Origin: CAIMUS01 sp963708455 | Lineage (GTDB): Bacteria; Pseudomonadota; Gammaproteobacteria; Competibacterales; Competibacteraceae | Direction: 5' to 3' | Length of the DNA: 64,000 nucleotides | Assembly (NCBI GenBank): GCA_963708455.1 | Contig: CAVPSQ010000010.1 | Span: 1,240,001 to 1,304,000 of the forward strand | In this document: positions 34,309 to 43,208 of the stretch, piece by piece | How the letters are laid out: each line of letters begins with the position of its first letter | Position numbering within the stretch: the first letter of the stretch is position 1 | The notes under the pieces: generated by a model | Databases searched by the model: none | The model's input: the letters and a program-made list of their open reading frames with translations, nothing else | What the model was told of the DNA's origin: nothing | Made by a program: the position numbers and the translations under genes

Positions 34309-37300
34309 ATGGCCAAGACAACCGCAAAACCGTGGCACCAGGTGGTGCAACTGCGCGACGACATCACCAACCAGGAACTGTCGCAAAAGCAGTTTGCCGC
34401 CGATCTCTACGACGTGGTGATGGGGATTAACCCGGGGGTGTATCACGACGCCGCTGAGTTCTTCGCGCTGACCTACCCCACGGTGAAGCTGCGCGACCTC
34501 GCGCGCGACGTGACGCACCGGCTGGCCGGCAAGTCCGAGAAGGCCGTGCGCCAGTTGCACATGACCTTTGGCGGCGGCAAGACGCACTCACTGATCACTC
34601 TGGTGCATCTGGTACGTGAACCGGCGCTGCCCGACATCCCGGCGGTGCAGCAGTTCAAAGCGCACTGCGCCCTGGAGGGAGGCTTCCCCAAGGCGCGCAT
34701 CGCGGCCGTCGTGTTCGACCGGCTGGATGCCGAGGTGGGCATGGAAGTCAAGGCGCCGGACGGGACCCGGGCAATGCTCAAGATGCCTTGGAGCGTCATT
34801 GCCTGGCAGCTCGCCGGTCCGGCGGGTTTGAAGCTGTTGAAGGAAGACGGTAGCGAACGCCTCAGTCCACCGGCGACCGGGGTGATGGAGGAGCTGCTGC
34901 AGCTTGCACGTCAGGACGTCGCCGGCGTGTTGCTCCTGTTCGACGAGGTGCTGTGGTTCGTGCGGGTGATGGCCGACATTGATCCGGCCTGGATTGGCCG
35001 CATGGGCGAGTTCATGCACAGCCTGACTCAGGCAGTGGCCAAGGTGCCGCAATGTTGCCTGGTGGCTTCCCTGCTGGCCTCCGATCCCCACAAGATGGAC
35101 GGAGTGGGCAAGCAGATCAGCAAGGAGCTTTACGACGAGTTCAAGCGCGTGGCCGATGAAGGCATTCAACCCGTCGAAAGCCAGGACGTGCCGGAAATCC
35201 TGCGCCGGCGGCTGCTCAAGCTGGAGAGCTACACCGATGGTTCGCAATGGCCGAGCCAGGTGTTCGGCGCGCTCAACGGCATTCAGGCCATCGACGATTA
35301 CACGGCTAAGAACCGCGCGGTGGAGGAAAAGCGTTACACCGATGCTTACCCCTTCCATCCGGCCTTGATCGAGACGCTATACCAGAAGTGGACGCAACTG
35401 GAAGGTTTCCAGCAGACGCGCGGCATTCTGAAAACGCTGGCCTCGGCACTGCGGGACGCGGTGCCGTGGGATCGGCAATCTCTCATTGGCGCGCAGGTCT
35501 TCCTGACTGACCCGCAAACCGAGGGCTTGAGCGTGGCCGCCCGCGAACTGGCCAATGTGGCGCAGTTGGAGCAGTACGATGGCCGTCGCCAGAACTGGAC
35601 CGCCATCCTCGAAGCGGAACTCAGCCATGCGCGCAAGGCGCAGGACGGCTTGCTGGGCGTGCGGCAGCGCGAGATCGAACAGGCGGTGATGGCGACGTTC
35701 CTGCATTCGCAGCCCATCGGCCAGCGGGCGACGACCCGGGAGCTGAAAGTGCTGATCGGCGTGGGATCACCCGACCGTATCGAGCTGGATAAGGGACTGG
35801 CGCGCTGGTCGGATGTGTCCTGGTATCTGGACGACACCTTCACGACTGACCGTGAAGGCGGCCTGCCCAAGGTGTGGCGGCTGGGATCGAAACCCAATCT
35901 CAAGCAGATGCACCACGACGCGCGCCAGAACGTGAACACTACCCTGGTGGATGAGGTGCTGGAGAAGGAAATCCGGAGCGCAGGCAAGCTCACCGAGGGT
36001 GCGCGTGGCGCCGGGGCCAGGGTGCATCTGTTGCCGGCACGGCCCGCGGACATTGAGGACGACGGTGAATTTCACTATGCGGTGTTAGGGCCGAAAGCGG
36101 CATCGGAGGGCAAGCCGAGCGCCGCGGCCAGACGCTTCATCGATGAGACGACCGGTCCGGAAAAGCCGCGTGCCCAGAACCGCAACGCGGTGGTGCTGGC
36201 GGTTCCTTCCAGGGACGGCATTGAAATCGCCCGGGAGAAGGTGCGCGATCTGCTCGGTTGGGAGAAGGTGCGCGAGCTGCTCAAGGAGCGGAGCGATATC
36301 GACACTGCGGCGACCACGCGCCTGGAGGCCAATCTGCGCGCCGCCCGCGGTGATATGGTTGCACAGATCGTGATGGCCTACGGCATCGCCGTGACGGTGA
36401 ACGATAGCAACGAGGTGGCGGCGTACCGCATCAACGTCGACAACGACCCCCTGTTCACCAAGCTGGTGGCCGACAAGCGCTTGCGCATCGAGAGCACGGC
36501 CGTGAATGCCGAGGCGTTGTTGCCGGGTGGCCCATTCGATCTGTGGAGCGCCGGCGACCAAGCCCGATTCGTGAAGGATCTGGTGGGCGCCTTCGCCGCC
36601 ACCGCCCGGCTGCCGAAGATGCTGAACCGCGCGGCGATTCTGGAGACCTTGCTACAAGGTTGCGAAGCCGGTGATTTCGTGCTGCGCGTGACGCGCGCCG
36701 ACAAGTCCACGCGCACCTTCTGGAAGTGTAGGCCCGACGACACCGCGACCCAGGACTCCAGTCTGGAAGTGGTGTTGTCGGACGCCGCCGTGCTCACCGA
36801 ACTGGATGCCACACTGCTGGCGCCGGGCAGCCTGCCGGCGCTTTGGACCACGGACGCGATCACGCTGCCAATCTTGAACTCGTATTTCTCGGGTAAGCAT
36901 TTCGTAGCGGTCGACAAAGGGGAGTGCTACACCGAAAACCTCCTGATCCCCCGCGCCGAGCCGCAGGCCGTGACGGGCGCGGTGGCCAGCGCGGTGAAGA
37001 CCAGCCGGGTGTGGCTGATCAATGGCACGATCAGTGTGCTGGGCGAAGACATGCCGCCCGGCTTCATCAACGATGCAGCACAACTGCTGCCGCCGCCGCC
37101 ACCGGTTGCCGGCGTCGACCTGCTCCCTGCCCAGTTGCCGGCGGCATGGAGCGGGGATGAGAGCACTGCGCATCGCATCCACGCGGCTCTGTCAGCCAAG
37201 GCAGGCAAGCCCTTGCCCTGGTCCCGAATCGCGCACGCGCTGGAGGAAGCGTTCCGCCTTGGACTCATCGAGCGCACCCTGGACTCAGGGGCATGGCCCT

Positions 37301-37590
37301 GCGACAGGGGCGGTACGTCGGCCGTCAAAGTGCGCATCGGCAAGAACGAAGCGAAGGAACCATCGCCGCCGAAGCACTACGGCTCCAAGGTAGCCACCGC
37401 AGAGCTGCAGACGCACGAAGTGCAGGACCTGGCTGATCATATCGACACCTTGCGCGAAGCCACCGCCGGCCATCCGTTGCGCATCCACGTGACGCTGGAG
37501 ATCGGCGAGAACGGCCAGATCGATCAAGCCGTAGTGGACAAGGTCAATGCCGTCCTGTCGCAAATCAAGACGGGCTGGAAGGCGGAGTAG
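34309..37590 (+). CDS. DUF499 AAA+-like ATPase (defence operon gene 4)
   Basis: A 1093-residue protein of the COG1483 group starting MAKTTAKPWHQVVQLRDDI. Walker A is FGGGKTHS near residue 89 and Walker B VLLLFDEV near 210. The C-terminal region contains a Pro-rich linker and ends in a beta-rich domain (HPLRIHVTLEIGENGQ). DUF499 and DUF1156 genes are recurrently adjacent in bacteria and archaea. Large P-loop ATPases serve comparable roles in BREX systems, but direct relation is not shown here. No further gene follows in the operon. Confidence 0.9.
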   Translation: MAKTTAKPWHQVVQLRDDITNQELSQKQFAADLYDVVMGINPGVYHDAAEFFALTYPTVKLRDLARDVTHRLAGKSEKAVRQLHMTFGGGKTHSLITLVHLVREPALPDIPAVQQFKAHCALEGGFPKARIAAVVFDRLDAEVGMEVKAPDGTRAMLKMPWSVIAWQLAGPAGLKLLKEDGSERLSPPATGVMEELLQLARQDVAGVLLLFDEVLWFVRVMADIDPAWIGRMGEFMHSLTQAVAKVPQCCLVASLLASDPHKMDGVGKQISKELYDEFKRVADEGIQPVESQDVPEILRRRLLKLESYTDGSQWPSQVFGALNGIQAIDDYTAKNRAVEEKRYTDAYPFHPALIETLYQKWTQLEGFQQTRGILKTLASALRDAVPWDRQSLIGAQVFLTDPQTEGLSVAARELANVAQLEQYDGRRQNWTAILEAELSHARKAQDGLLGVRQREIEQAVMATFLHSQPIGQRATTRELKVLIGVGSPDRIELDKGLARWSDVSWYLDDTFTTDREGGLPKVWRLGSKPNLKQMHHDARQNVNTTLVDEVLEKEIRSAGKLTEGARGAGARVHLLPARPADIEDDGEFHYAVLGPKAASEGKPSAAARRFIDETTGPEKPRAQNRNAVVLAVPSRDGIEIAREKVRDLLGWEKVRELLKERSDIDTAATTRLEANLRAARGDMVAQIVMAYGIAVTVNDSNEVAAYRINVDNDPLFTKLVADKRLRIESTAVNAEALLPGGPFDLWSAGDQARFVKDLVGAFAATARLPKMLNRAAILETLLQGCEAGDFVLRVTRADKSTRTFWKCRPDDTATQDSSLEVVLSDAAVLTELDATLLAPGSLPALWTTDAITLPILNSYFSGKHFVAVDKGECYTENLLIPRAEPQAVTGAVASAVKTSRVWLINGTISVLGEDMPPGFINDAAQLLPPPPPVAGVDLLPAQLPAAWSGDESTAHRIHAALSAKAGKPLPWSRIAHALEEAFRLGLIERTLDSGAWPCDRGGTSAVKVRIGKNEAKEPSPPKHYGSKVATAELQTHEVQDLADHIDTLREATAGHPLRIHVTLEIGENGQIDQAVVDKVNAVLSQIKTGWKAE

Positions 37591-37727
37591 TTCGCCGACG
37601 GGAACAGAGGGGCGAATGCGGCAGAGTGGCTATGACCCTTTGGTGTAATACTTTTGTATCCTACATTCCGCACACCCTTTCGGAATTGGAATATAAGGCT
37701 TTAGCTTCTGTGCAGGGGATTCATCGC

Positions 37728-38099
37728 TCAATCCCACCCGTACCAGCCATCAACGAACTCGCCCACCTCTGCGAGAGCGACCTCGGCACGCTCATGGAGC
37801 CACGCAAGGACGGCCTGCCGATCTTCCTCCGATGGCGAGCCCCGACCCCAAGCCGAGATTATCCCGTCCGTTTCGGTCAGCGGCAGCCGACCTCCCAAGC
37901 CGCCGATGGCGAGCTGGCGCGATTCGATGAACTCGATGAATGCATCGAGAAACGGATCGTAGGCCGCATCATCCAGTGGCTGGTGGAAACGAACACGAAT
38001 CTCAAAGACGAATTCCTGAAATTCGCCCAGCCGCAACTTCTTGCGCTGACGGCGGTTGAGGCGGCGCAAGCGGCCAGACGACATGGGGTTCTTGTTCAT
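37728..38099 (-). CDS. yggL: YggL family (DUF469) ribosome-associated protein
   Basis: A 123-residue protein with the N-terminal basic segment SGRLRRLNRRQRKKLRLGEFQE and the acidic C-terminal domain (FLDAFIEFIESRQLAIGGLG). The ATG at 38099 has GAGGTAAC before it; a longer frame upstream has no family support. YggL binds the 50S ribosomal subunit in E. coli. Convergent with the DUF499 gene, 137 bases apart. Confidence 0.92.
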   Translation of the reverse strand: MNKNPMSSGRLRRLNRRQRKKLRLGEFQEFVFEIRVRFHQPLDDAAYDPFLDAFIEFIESRQLAIGGLGGRLPLTETDGIISAWGRGSPSEEDRQAVLAWLHERAEVALAEVGEFVDGWYGWD

Positions 38100-38173
38100 G
38101 GCGTTACCTCGAAAATTGCATCGGTCACGTTCGACTGCATCATCGTACCCAGTAGCAACTGGTCCAGCACGGA

Positions 38174-38281
38174 AAAGAAGCTGCGCGCAGCGGCATTCTT
38201 GATCGACAGCAGGCGGACGTAGGCCGACCACGGCAAGGGGAAGCAAGCGACCAACGTGGCAAGGTCGGACGATTTACGGGC
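38174..38281 (-). pseudogene. Remnant of a DUF1016/YhcG-type nuclease gene
   Basis: One frame reads DLATLVACFPLPWSAYVRLL then SIKNAAARSFF, the pattern 'FPLPWSHYVRLLSV.N..AR.FY' of DUF1016 proteins. Both ends are lost: a dispersed repeat lies upstream and the frame turns unrelated downstream before yggL. Confidence 0.45.
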
Positions 38282-38285
38282 AGGA

Positions 38286-38415
38286 CCGTAGGACCGTAGC
38301 CCGGATGGAGCGGAGCTTGCGAAGCGCAATCCGGGTTCCTCCCCCGAACCTCGGATTCCGGCCTTCGGCCTGCATCCGGGCGGTTTTAGGCCGGCGGGGA
38401 CGCCGGCGCTCCCAG
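38286..38415. repeat. GTAGCCCGGATG-type repeat joined to a REP-like palindrome
   Basis: CGTAGCCCGGATGGAGCGGA to GCATCCGGGCGG, almost identical to the copy at 25080, directly followed by GGCCGGCGGGGACGCCGGCG and CTCCCAGGGAC, the inverted form of the 13160 unit. Marks the right border of the defence region. Confidence 0.85.
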
Positions 38416-38479
38416 GGACAAGCGCACGAACGATACGCTTCCTACCGCAGTGCATCCTACAAGTCCTATAAGTCCTTGC

Positions 38480-38665
38480 TTACGCGCTTCCCGCTTGAGA
38501 GTCATTCGTGCGCCGCTGTTTGAACCCGGCGAGCAGGAGCGAACCTAGCCCCAGCAGAATTTCATCGACCCACGGCACCAGGTCGGGAACGAAAAGGTCC
38601 AGAACAAATAATCCCACTGTCAACGCCAGCAGTTTCGGATAACGAAGCCCGGCTGCATATTGCAT
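38480..38665 (-). CDS. DUF6116 small membrane protein
   Basis: A 61-residue protein, MQYAAGLRYPKLLALTVGLF then LDLFVPDLVPWVDEILLGLG and a basic end (KQRRTNDSQAGSA). The LRYP..F.LT..LF..D..IPD..P..DEILLGLG pattern is that of DUF6116. Two hydrophobic helices; function unknown. Confidence 0.82.
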   Translation of the reverse strand: MQYAAGLRYPKLLALTVGLFVLDLFVPDLVPWVDEILLGLGSLLLAGFKQRRTNDSQAGSA

Positions 38666-38755
38666 CAGCCGACTTTTAATAGCCCTTGTGGGTGTCTGCG
38701 TGATTCACCTCCATCAGTTATAAAATTCTCACCAATACGCCGGTAACCTTGGGAT

Positions 38756-38920
38756 TCACTGCATACTTCCCTGTAAATCCAGCAGCGCCTGGTCGAAGGC
38801 ATCGACCCGGATCAAGCCCAGGCGTGGGAACTCGAGGTCGAGAATAACGTAGATCGCCACTGCCATGACGGCCGCGAAGCCGAGAATGTGGAGCCAAGCC
38901 ACGGGAGCGCCGGAATCCAT
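38756..38920 (-). pseudogene. C-terminal remnant of a DUF4239-type membrane protein
   Basis: Reads WLHILGFAAVMAVAIYVILD and LEFPRLGLIRVDAFDQALLD to a stop at 38756; this is the conserved end of DUF4239 proteins (bestrophin-like). Only 54 codons remain, with an in-frame ATG at 38920 by chance. Confidence 0.6.
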
Positions 38921-38954
38921 TCAAGAACCGTCCTACGCTGACAGAATAACCCGC

Positions 38955-39803
38955 TTAAAAATGATAAATGGCTAATATCGCGCTGAAGAACTGGCCTTTA
39001 GACCCGACATCGCCACTGGTAAGCGAGCTGTCGGCATCACCCACGAGCCGCATATAAGCCGCATTGGCCGTCAAGGTCCAGTCCCTAGTCCAGTCATAAG
39101 TGAGTTTGGCGTTCAGGCCCACGTCTCGGAAACCGGCCTCGGCGTCATACGTTTTGAGACCACTACGTCTGGAGTTGGCCGAATTGACCCCGAAATAGGC
39201 ATTCATATAATCATCGCTGCCATAGCTCGTCTCCAGGCCCAACCGCAGCTTCAGCGTCGGGTCGAATGCCAGGGTGTAGCCACCTCCCAGGGTGCCTAAC
39301 GCGCCCTGATTACCCTTGACATCCCCTACCACCTGCAGTCGCAAGTCCCACGCATCGAACTGGGCGCCGACGAAACCACCGAGGTTGAGCGCACTGCCTG
39401 GCCCATTCAGGCGGTCGACCTGATTGTTTTTGACATTGTTAAAGGGATCGGGACGAAACTGCACCACTGGACCGAATAACCAGGTCTTGTCGCCGAGCAG
39501 ATTGGCCTCCAGGGTGGTGCCCCGTAACCGGACATAGCGGTTAGCATCAAGGGCTGCGTTGAAATAAGGGATGAAGGTCGCTTTGTAATTTTGTGACCCC
39601 AGGTAGTCTGGTACAGCGCCCACTCCCAAACCCACGCTATAGGCCGTAGTCGCGGTGGTTTCCGTTATCGACTGCGAGCCATATTCATCCTGTACTCCTG
39701 AGGTTGCCGGATCCAAAGCACCTGCCCAGCCGGTGCTACTAACAACGGTAGCCAACAGCAGGGTTGCCGTCAGCGGAGGAACAACAGGTTGCAGCGTAAC
39801 CAT
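38955..39803 (-). CDS. MipA/OmpV family outer membrane protein
   Basis: A 282-residue outer membrane barrel. The ATG at 39803 follows GGGAGAATCCTA and opens a signal peptide (VPPLTATLLLATVVSSTGWA). The family motif GLGVGAVPDYLGSQNYKATF is followed by alternating strands and a terminal Phe (AILAIYHF), as required for barrel insertion. Members connect murein enzymes or transport small cations and sugars; the role here is not known. Confidence 0.9.
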   Translation of the reverse strand: MVTLQPVVPPLTATLLLATVVSSTGWAGALDPATSGVQDEYGSQSITETTATTAYSVGLGVGAVPDYLGSQNYKATFIPYFNAALDANRYVRLRGTTLEANLLGDKTWLFGPVVQFRPDPFNNVKNNQVDRLNGPGSALNLGGFVGAQFDAWDLRLQVVGDVKGNQGALGTLGGGYTLAFDPTLKLRLGLETSYGSDDYMNAYFGVNSANSRRSGLKTYDAEAGFRDVGLNAKLTYDWTRDWTLTANAAYMRLVGDADSSLTSGDVGSKGQFFSAILAIYHF

Positions 39804-39983
39804 TAGGATTCTCCCATTTTTAAACAATGCGAACGGTTTGATGATTCTTGCTCCTGCCCATGGAGCAGCACGAGGGGTTATCTACAAAACAGACTCAGTG
39901 GTCTTCGGGAGCGTACAACCTCACCGTGTCCCATGTAGTGGTAGCTAATCATCACAGCGCTTAAGATACAAGGGTGTGTGGTT

Positions 39984-40079
39984 TCATGAGCATTGGATGG
40001 GCTTCGTGAGCGCCTCCATCGGCTGGTCGATGGTGAAGCTCGCGGGCTTCTGGCGCGGCGGGAAATCCTTGAAGGACAT
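39984..40079 (-). pseudogene. Arylsulfatase C-terminal remnant
   Basis: A 31-residue frame MSFKDFPPRQKPASFTIDQP followed by MEALTK resembles the end of bacterial arylsulfatases (K.FPPRQ.PASFTIDQ..E.L). The rest of the gene is absent. Confidence 0.5.
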
Positions 40080-40205
40080 GAGCGTCGGTCAAAAGTTGCG
40101 TAAATATAATCCAATAAAGAGGCATGATGTTATGCATTTTTCGCAACCGCGGTGACGGCGTGACAAGAATGGATACCGGCAATCATCATTGCAATTATTG
40201 GAAGC

Positions 40206-41561
40206 TCAATCCCGCGTCGCTAAATCGATGCCCTCCCGCGCCACGTCAGCCAGGAAGTCGAGTTGTTCCGGTGTAATCACATAGGGCGGCATGAAATAGA
40301 TCACATTACCCAAGGGACGCAGCAGCGCACCGCGCTTGAGCGCGTGCTGGTAGACCCGTAAGCCGCGCCGCTCCTGCCAGGGATAGGGTTCCCGCGTGCG
40401 CTTGTCCCGCACCATTTCGATGGCCAGGATCATACCGGTCTGGCGCACGTCGGCGACGTGCGAGTGGTCCTGCAGAGGGGCTGCGGCCTGCGCCATGCGC
40501 TGCGCCAGCAGGCGGTTGTTTTGCAGCACCGGCTCAGTAGCGAAAATATCGAGCGTGGCCAGCGCCGCCCGGCAGCACAGCGGATTGCCGGTATAGCTGT
40601 GGGAGTGCAAAAAGGCAGTGAGATGCTGGTAATCATCGTAAAAAGCGCGGTAGACGGCATCCGTGGTCAGTACGGCGCACAACGGCAGATAGCCGCCGGT
40701 CAGCCCTTTGGATAAGGCCATGAAATCGGGACTGACGCCGGCCTGTTCGCAGGCGAACAGTGTGCCGGTGCGACCGAAACCCACCGCGATTTCATCGGCG
40801 ATCAGATGCACGCCGTAACGGTCGCAGGCGTTCCGCAGCCGCGTTAAATAAATCGGGTCGTACATCCGCATGCCTCCGGCGCATTGCACCAGCGGTTCGA
40901 CGATGACCGCCGCCGTTTCTGCCGCATGCCGCTCCAGCAGCGCCTGCATCTCCTCGAAGCGCCGGCAGGCGAACCCGGCCGCCGTTTCGCCGGGCTCCCG
41001 CTGATAGGCGTCGGGCGACGGCGCGGTAATGGCTTCCATTAATAGCGGCTGGTAGGTTTCCTTGTACAGCGCGACATCGCCCACCGCCAGCGCGCCCAGG
41101 GTCTCGCCGTGATAGCTGTTAGCCAAGGTGATAAAGCGCGTCTTGTGCGGATGACCGCAGTTGCGCCAGTAGTGATAGCTCATCTTGAGCGCCACTTCGA
41201 TGCCGGCGGAACCGTTGTCGGCGAAAAAGACCCGCTCCAGACCAGGCGGAGTCAGTCTGACCAGACGTTCGGCCAGTTCGATGGCGGGCTGGTGCGAAAA
41301 ACCGGCTAGCAGCACATGCTCCAGATTGTCGAGCTGGTCCTTTAGGGCGGCGCTGATGCGGGGGTTGGCATGGCCAAACAGATTGACCCACCAGGAACTG
41401 ATGGCGTCCAGATAGCGGTTGCCGTCGAAGTCCTCCAGCCAGACGCCCTCGCCCCGGCGGATCGGCAGCAACGGCAGCCATTCGTGATCTTTCATCTGCG
41501 TGCAGGGATGCCAGAGGGCGGCGAGGTCGCGTTGGATCAGGGTGGCGTTGGTAGTCGACAT
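40206..41561 (-). CDS. bioA: Adenosylmethionine-8-amino-7-oxononanoate aminotransferase
   Basis: A 451-residue class III aminotransferase of biotin synthesis: it moves an amino group from SAM to KAPA to form DAPA. It shows LWHPCTQMKDHE and RYLDAISSWWVNLFGHANP at the start, the SYHGETLGAL loop, DEIAVGFGRTG (cofactor Asp) and SKGLTGGYLPL with the PLP lysine. I chose ATG 41561 (MSTTNATLIQRDLA) because the 31 residues upstream do not match the family. No other bio genes are adjacent. Confidence 0.96.
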   Translation of the reverse strand: MSTTNATLIQRDLAALWHPCTQMKDHEWLPLLPIRRGEGVWLEDFDGNRYLDAISSWWVNLFGHANPRISAALKDQLDNLEHVLLAGFSHQPAIELAERLVRLTPPGLERVFFADNGSAGIEVALKMSYHYWRNCGHPHKTRFITLANSYHGETLGALAVGDVALYKETYQPLLMEAITAPSPDAYQREPGETAAGFACRRFEEMQALLERHAAETAAVIVEPLVQCAGGMRMYDPIYLTRLRNACDRYGVHLIADEIAVGFGRTGTLFACEQAGVSPDFMALSKGLTGGYLPLCAVLTTDAVYRAFYDDYQHLTAFLHSHSYTGNPLCCRAALATLDIFATEPVLQNNRLLAQRMAQAAAPLQDHSHVADVRQTGMILAIEMVRDKRTREPYPWQERRGLRVYQHALKRGALLRPLGNVIYFMPPYVITPEQLDFLADVAREGIDLATRD

Positions 41562-41885
41562 GACGGCGGTTCTTTCAGCAGGCGGATGACCCGGTTGCCG
41601 GTCGCGGCCGGCGCCGGGCTGACTCCGGTGGATATGGCATACATATACATACATATAATGGATACGATAAACTAATCAGAACATCGCATTGACTGCAATA
41701 TCGCAGGTATACCCTGAAAGTAATGATTATAGCGGTTATTCTGATTAAGTCGCCGCTCTTTCTGGAGTAGCAAGACCCAACCAGGCGCCAGGAGCGCTGT
41801 TCACCTTGGTTGCAAATTAGATGCCCACAGTCCAAACGCCAACTTGCTTTTATTTGCTTTAAGCACGATAAATGGAGAGTAAAAA
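41562..41885. other. Intergenic region with tetranucleotide repeats
   Basis: Divergent promoter space between bioA and the lipoprotein gene. ATACATATACATACATATAATGG at 41638-41660 is a run of CATA units; no further gene is seen. TATAAT lies within it, so it may hold a -10 element. Confidence 0.4.
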
Positions 41886-43196
41886 ATGAACTACAAGTCT
41901 TTACTAGCGCTGATGTTATGTCTATTAATTTTCGGATGCAGCGATTTTGACGAGCTTGATAATGATAATAATAACGAAAATAATGGCGATAACAACAACA
42001 ATAACAATAACAATAATAACAATAATTGGCCAAAAATGATGGAGCGAGTCAATATCTCGTCGGATGGGAAAGAGTATTATCAACCGTTCAGTCCTGCTGT
42101 CAATGAAAACGGTGACTATGTGGCGTTTTATTCGATAGGAACCGATCCTAACAGGAAAGGCTTACCCAATATATATGTCCTTAATCGAAAAACAAAGGCA
42201 ATAAAACCGATTGAACTGAATCTCAATGCAGGTGATTATCGTAAAGCCGACTATAATAGTTATATTGCCATCACCTCGAATGGAGGATATATTGCTTTTG
42301 AGACGCCACCCGCACAGATCGCCGGTAATGAAACTTCATTTATCTACGTGTACAATGTTAATACAGATCAATCGATAAAAATTGGTCAGGATATATCTCC
42401 TTTCAGCGATGGCAATAATCGCGCCGTGGCTATCAGCGCAGACGGTAATGCTGTAGCTTTCATATCGGCCGATAGCAATCTAGTATCGGGCGACACCAAC
42501 AACAGCAAAGATATTTTTTTATGGAGGCGCTCGGAACAGATTGAACGAGTCAACCTGAATTCTGCCGGCGCCGAAGCCAACGCCGGTTCCGGCGCGCCGG
42601 CCCTTACCGCGGACGCCCGCTATGTGGCTTTTACGTCGACGGCGACTAATTTAGTCGACGCCGATAATAATACGGTCCAGGATGTGTTTGTACGCGATCG
42701 TCAATCCAATGTCACCGTGCGGGTCAGCAATGGTAATCGTTCATCCGGAACGCCCGCCATCAGCGCAACTAATGGACGATATATTGCATTTGCTATCGAA
42801 GACAGCAGCGTCTATCTGCACGATACCGTGACAGCATCGACCAGCCTGGTTAGCGTAAATTCCGATGGCGTCGAGGGCAATGGCCAGTCTATAAAACCTG
42901 CTATCAGCGCAGGTGGACGCTATGTCGCGTTTACATCGGCCGCCACCAATCTGGTAACGAATGACGCCAATAATAAGACGGATGTGTTTGTCTATGACCG
43001 TGACAACAGAAAAATTGTAAGAGTCAGTATATCGACAAAAGGCGTCGAAGGCAATGGTGATTCGTATTTCTCCGCCATCAGCGATGATGGCGAATATATC
43101 GCTTTTATATCGGGCGCGGACAATTTAGTGGAAGGCGATGACAACCAGGAAGAGGATCTATTTATAGCCTCCAATCCATTCTTTTCATCGAACTAG
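41886..43196 (+). CDS. Beta-propeller (TolB/PD40-like) lipoprotein
   Basis: A 436-residue protein with a lipoprotein signal peptide (MNYKSLLALMLCLLIFGC). A poly-Asn spacer of about 30 residues follows, then six or seven repeats of PAISADGRYVAFTSAATNLV ... D.FVYDR type, the WD40-like/PD40 blade found in TolB. Ribosome site GGAGAG. Codon use is clearly more AT-rich than neighbours, suggesting transfer. It is probably tethered to a membrane face in the periplasm; the binding partner is unknown. Confidence 0.85.
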   Translation: MNYKSLLALMLCLLIFGCSDFDELDNDNNNENNGDNNNNNNNNNNNNWPKMMERVNISSDGKEYYQPFSPAVNENGDYVAFYSIGTDPNRKGLPNIYVLNRKTKAIKPIELNLNAGDYRKADYNSYIAITSNGGYIAFETPPAQIAGNETSFIYVYNVNTDQSIKIGQDISPFSDGNNRAVAISADGNAVAFISADSNLVSGDTNNSKDIFLWRRSEQIERVNLNSAGAEANAGSGAPALTADARYVAFTSTATNLVDADNNTVQDVFVRDRQSNVTVRVSNGNRSSGTPAISATNGRYIAFAIEDSSVYLHDTVTASTSLVSVNSDGVEGNGQSIKPAISAGGRYVAFTSAATNLVTNDANNKTDVFVYDRDNRKIVRVSISTKGVEGNGDSYFSAISDDGEYIAFISGADNLVEGDDNQEEDLFIASNPFFSSN

Positions 43197-43208
43197 AGCA
43201 GCTGATTA

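Noticed and set aside
37626..38222. 198-residue plus-strand protein over yggL
   Set aside because: Most of it is the antisense of yggL, which has clear family motifs; only the first 40 residues are free and they match nothing known to me.
38718..38924. 68-residue basic minus-strand protein
   Set aside because: It is an out-of-frame reading of the DUF4239-type remnant in the same place.
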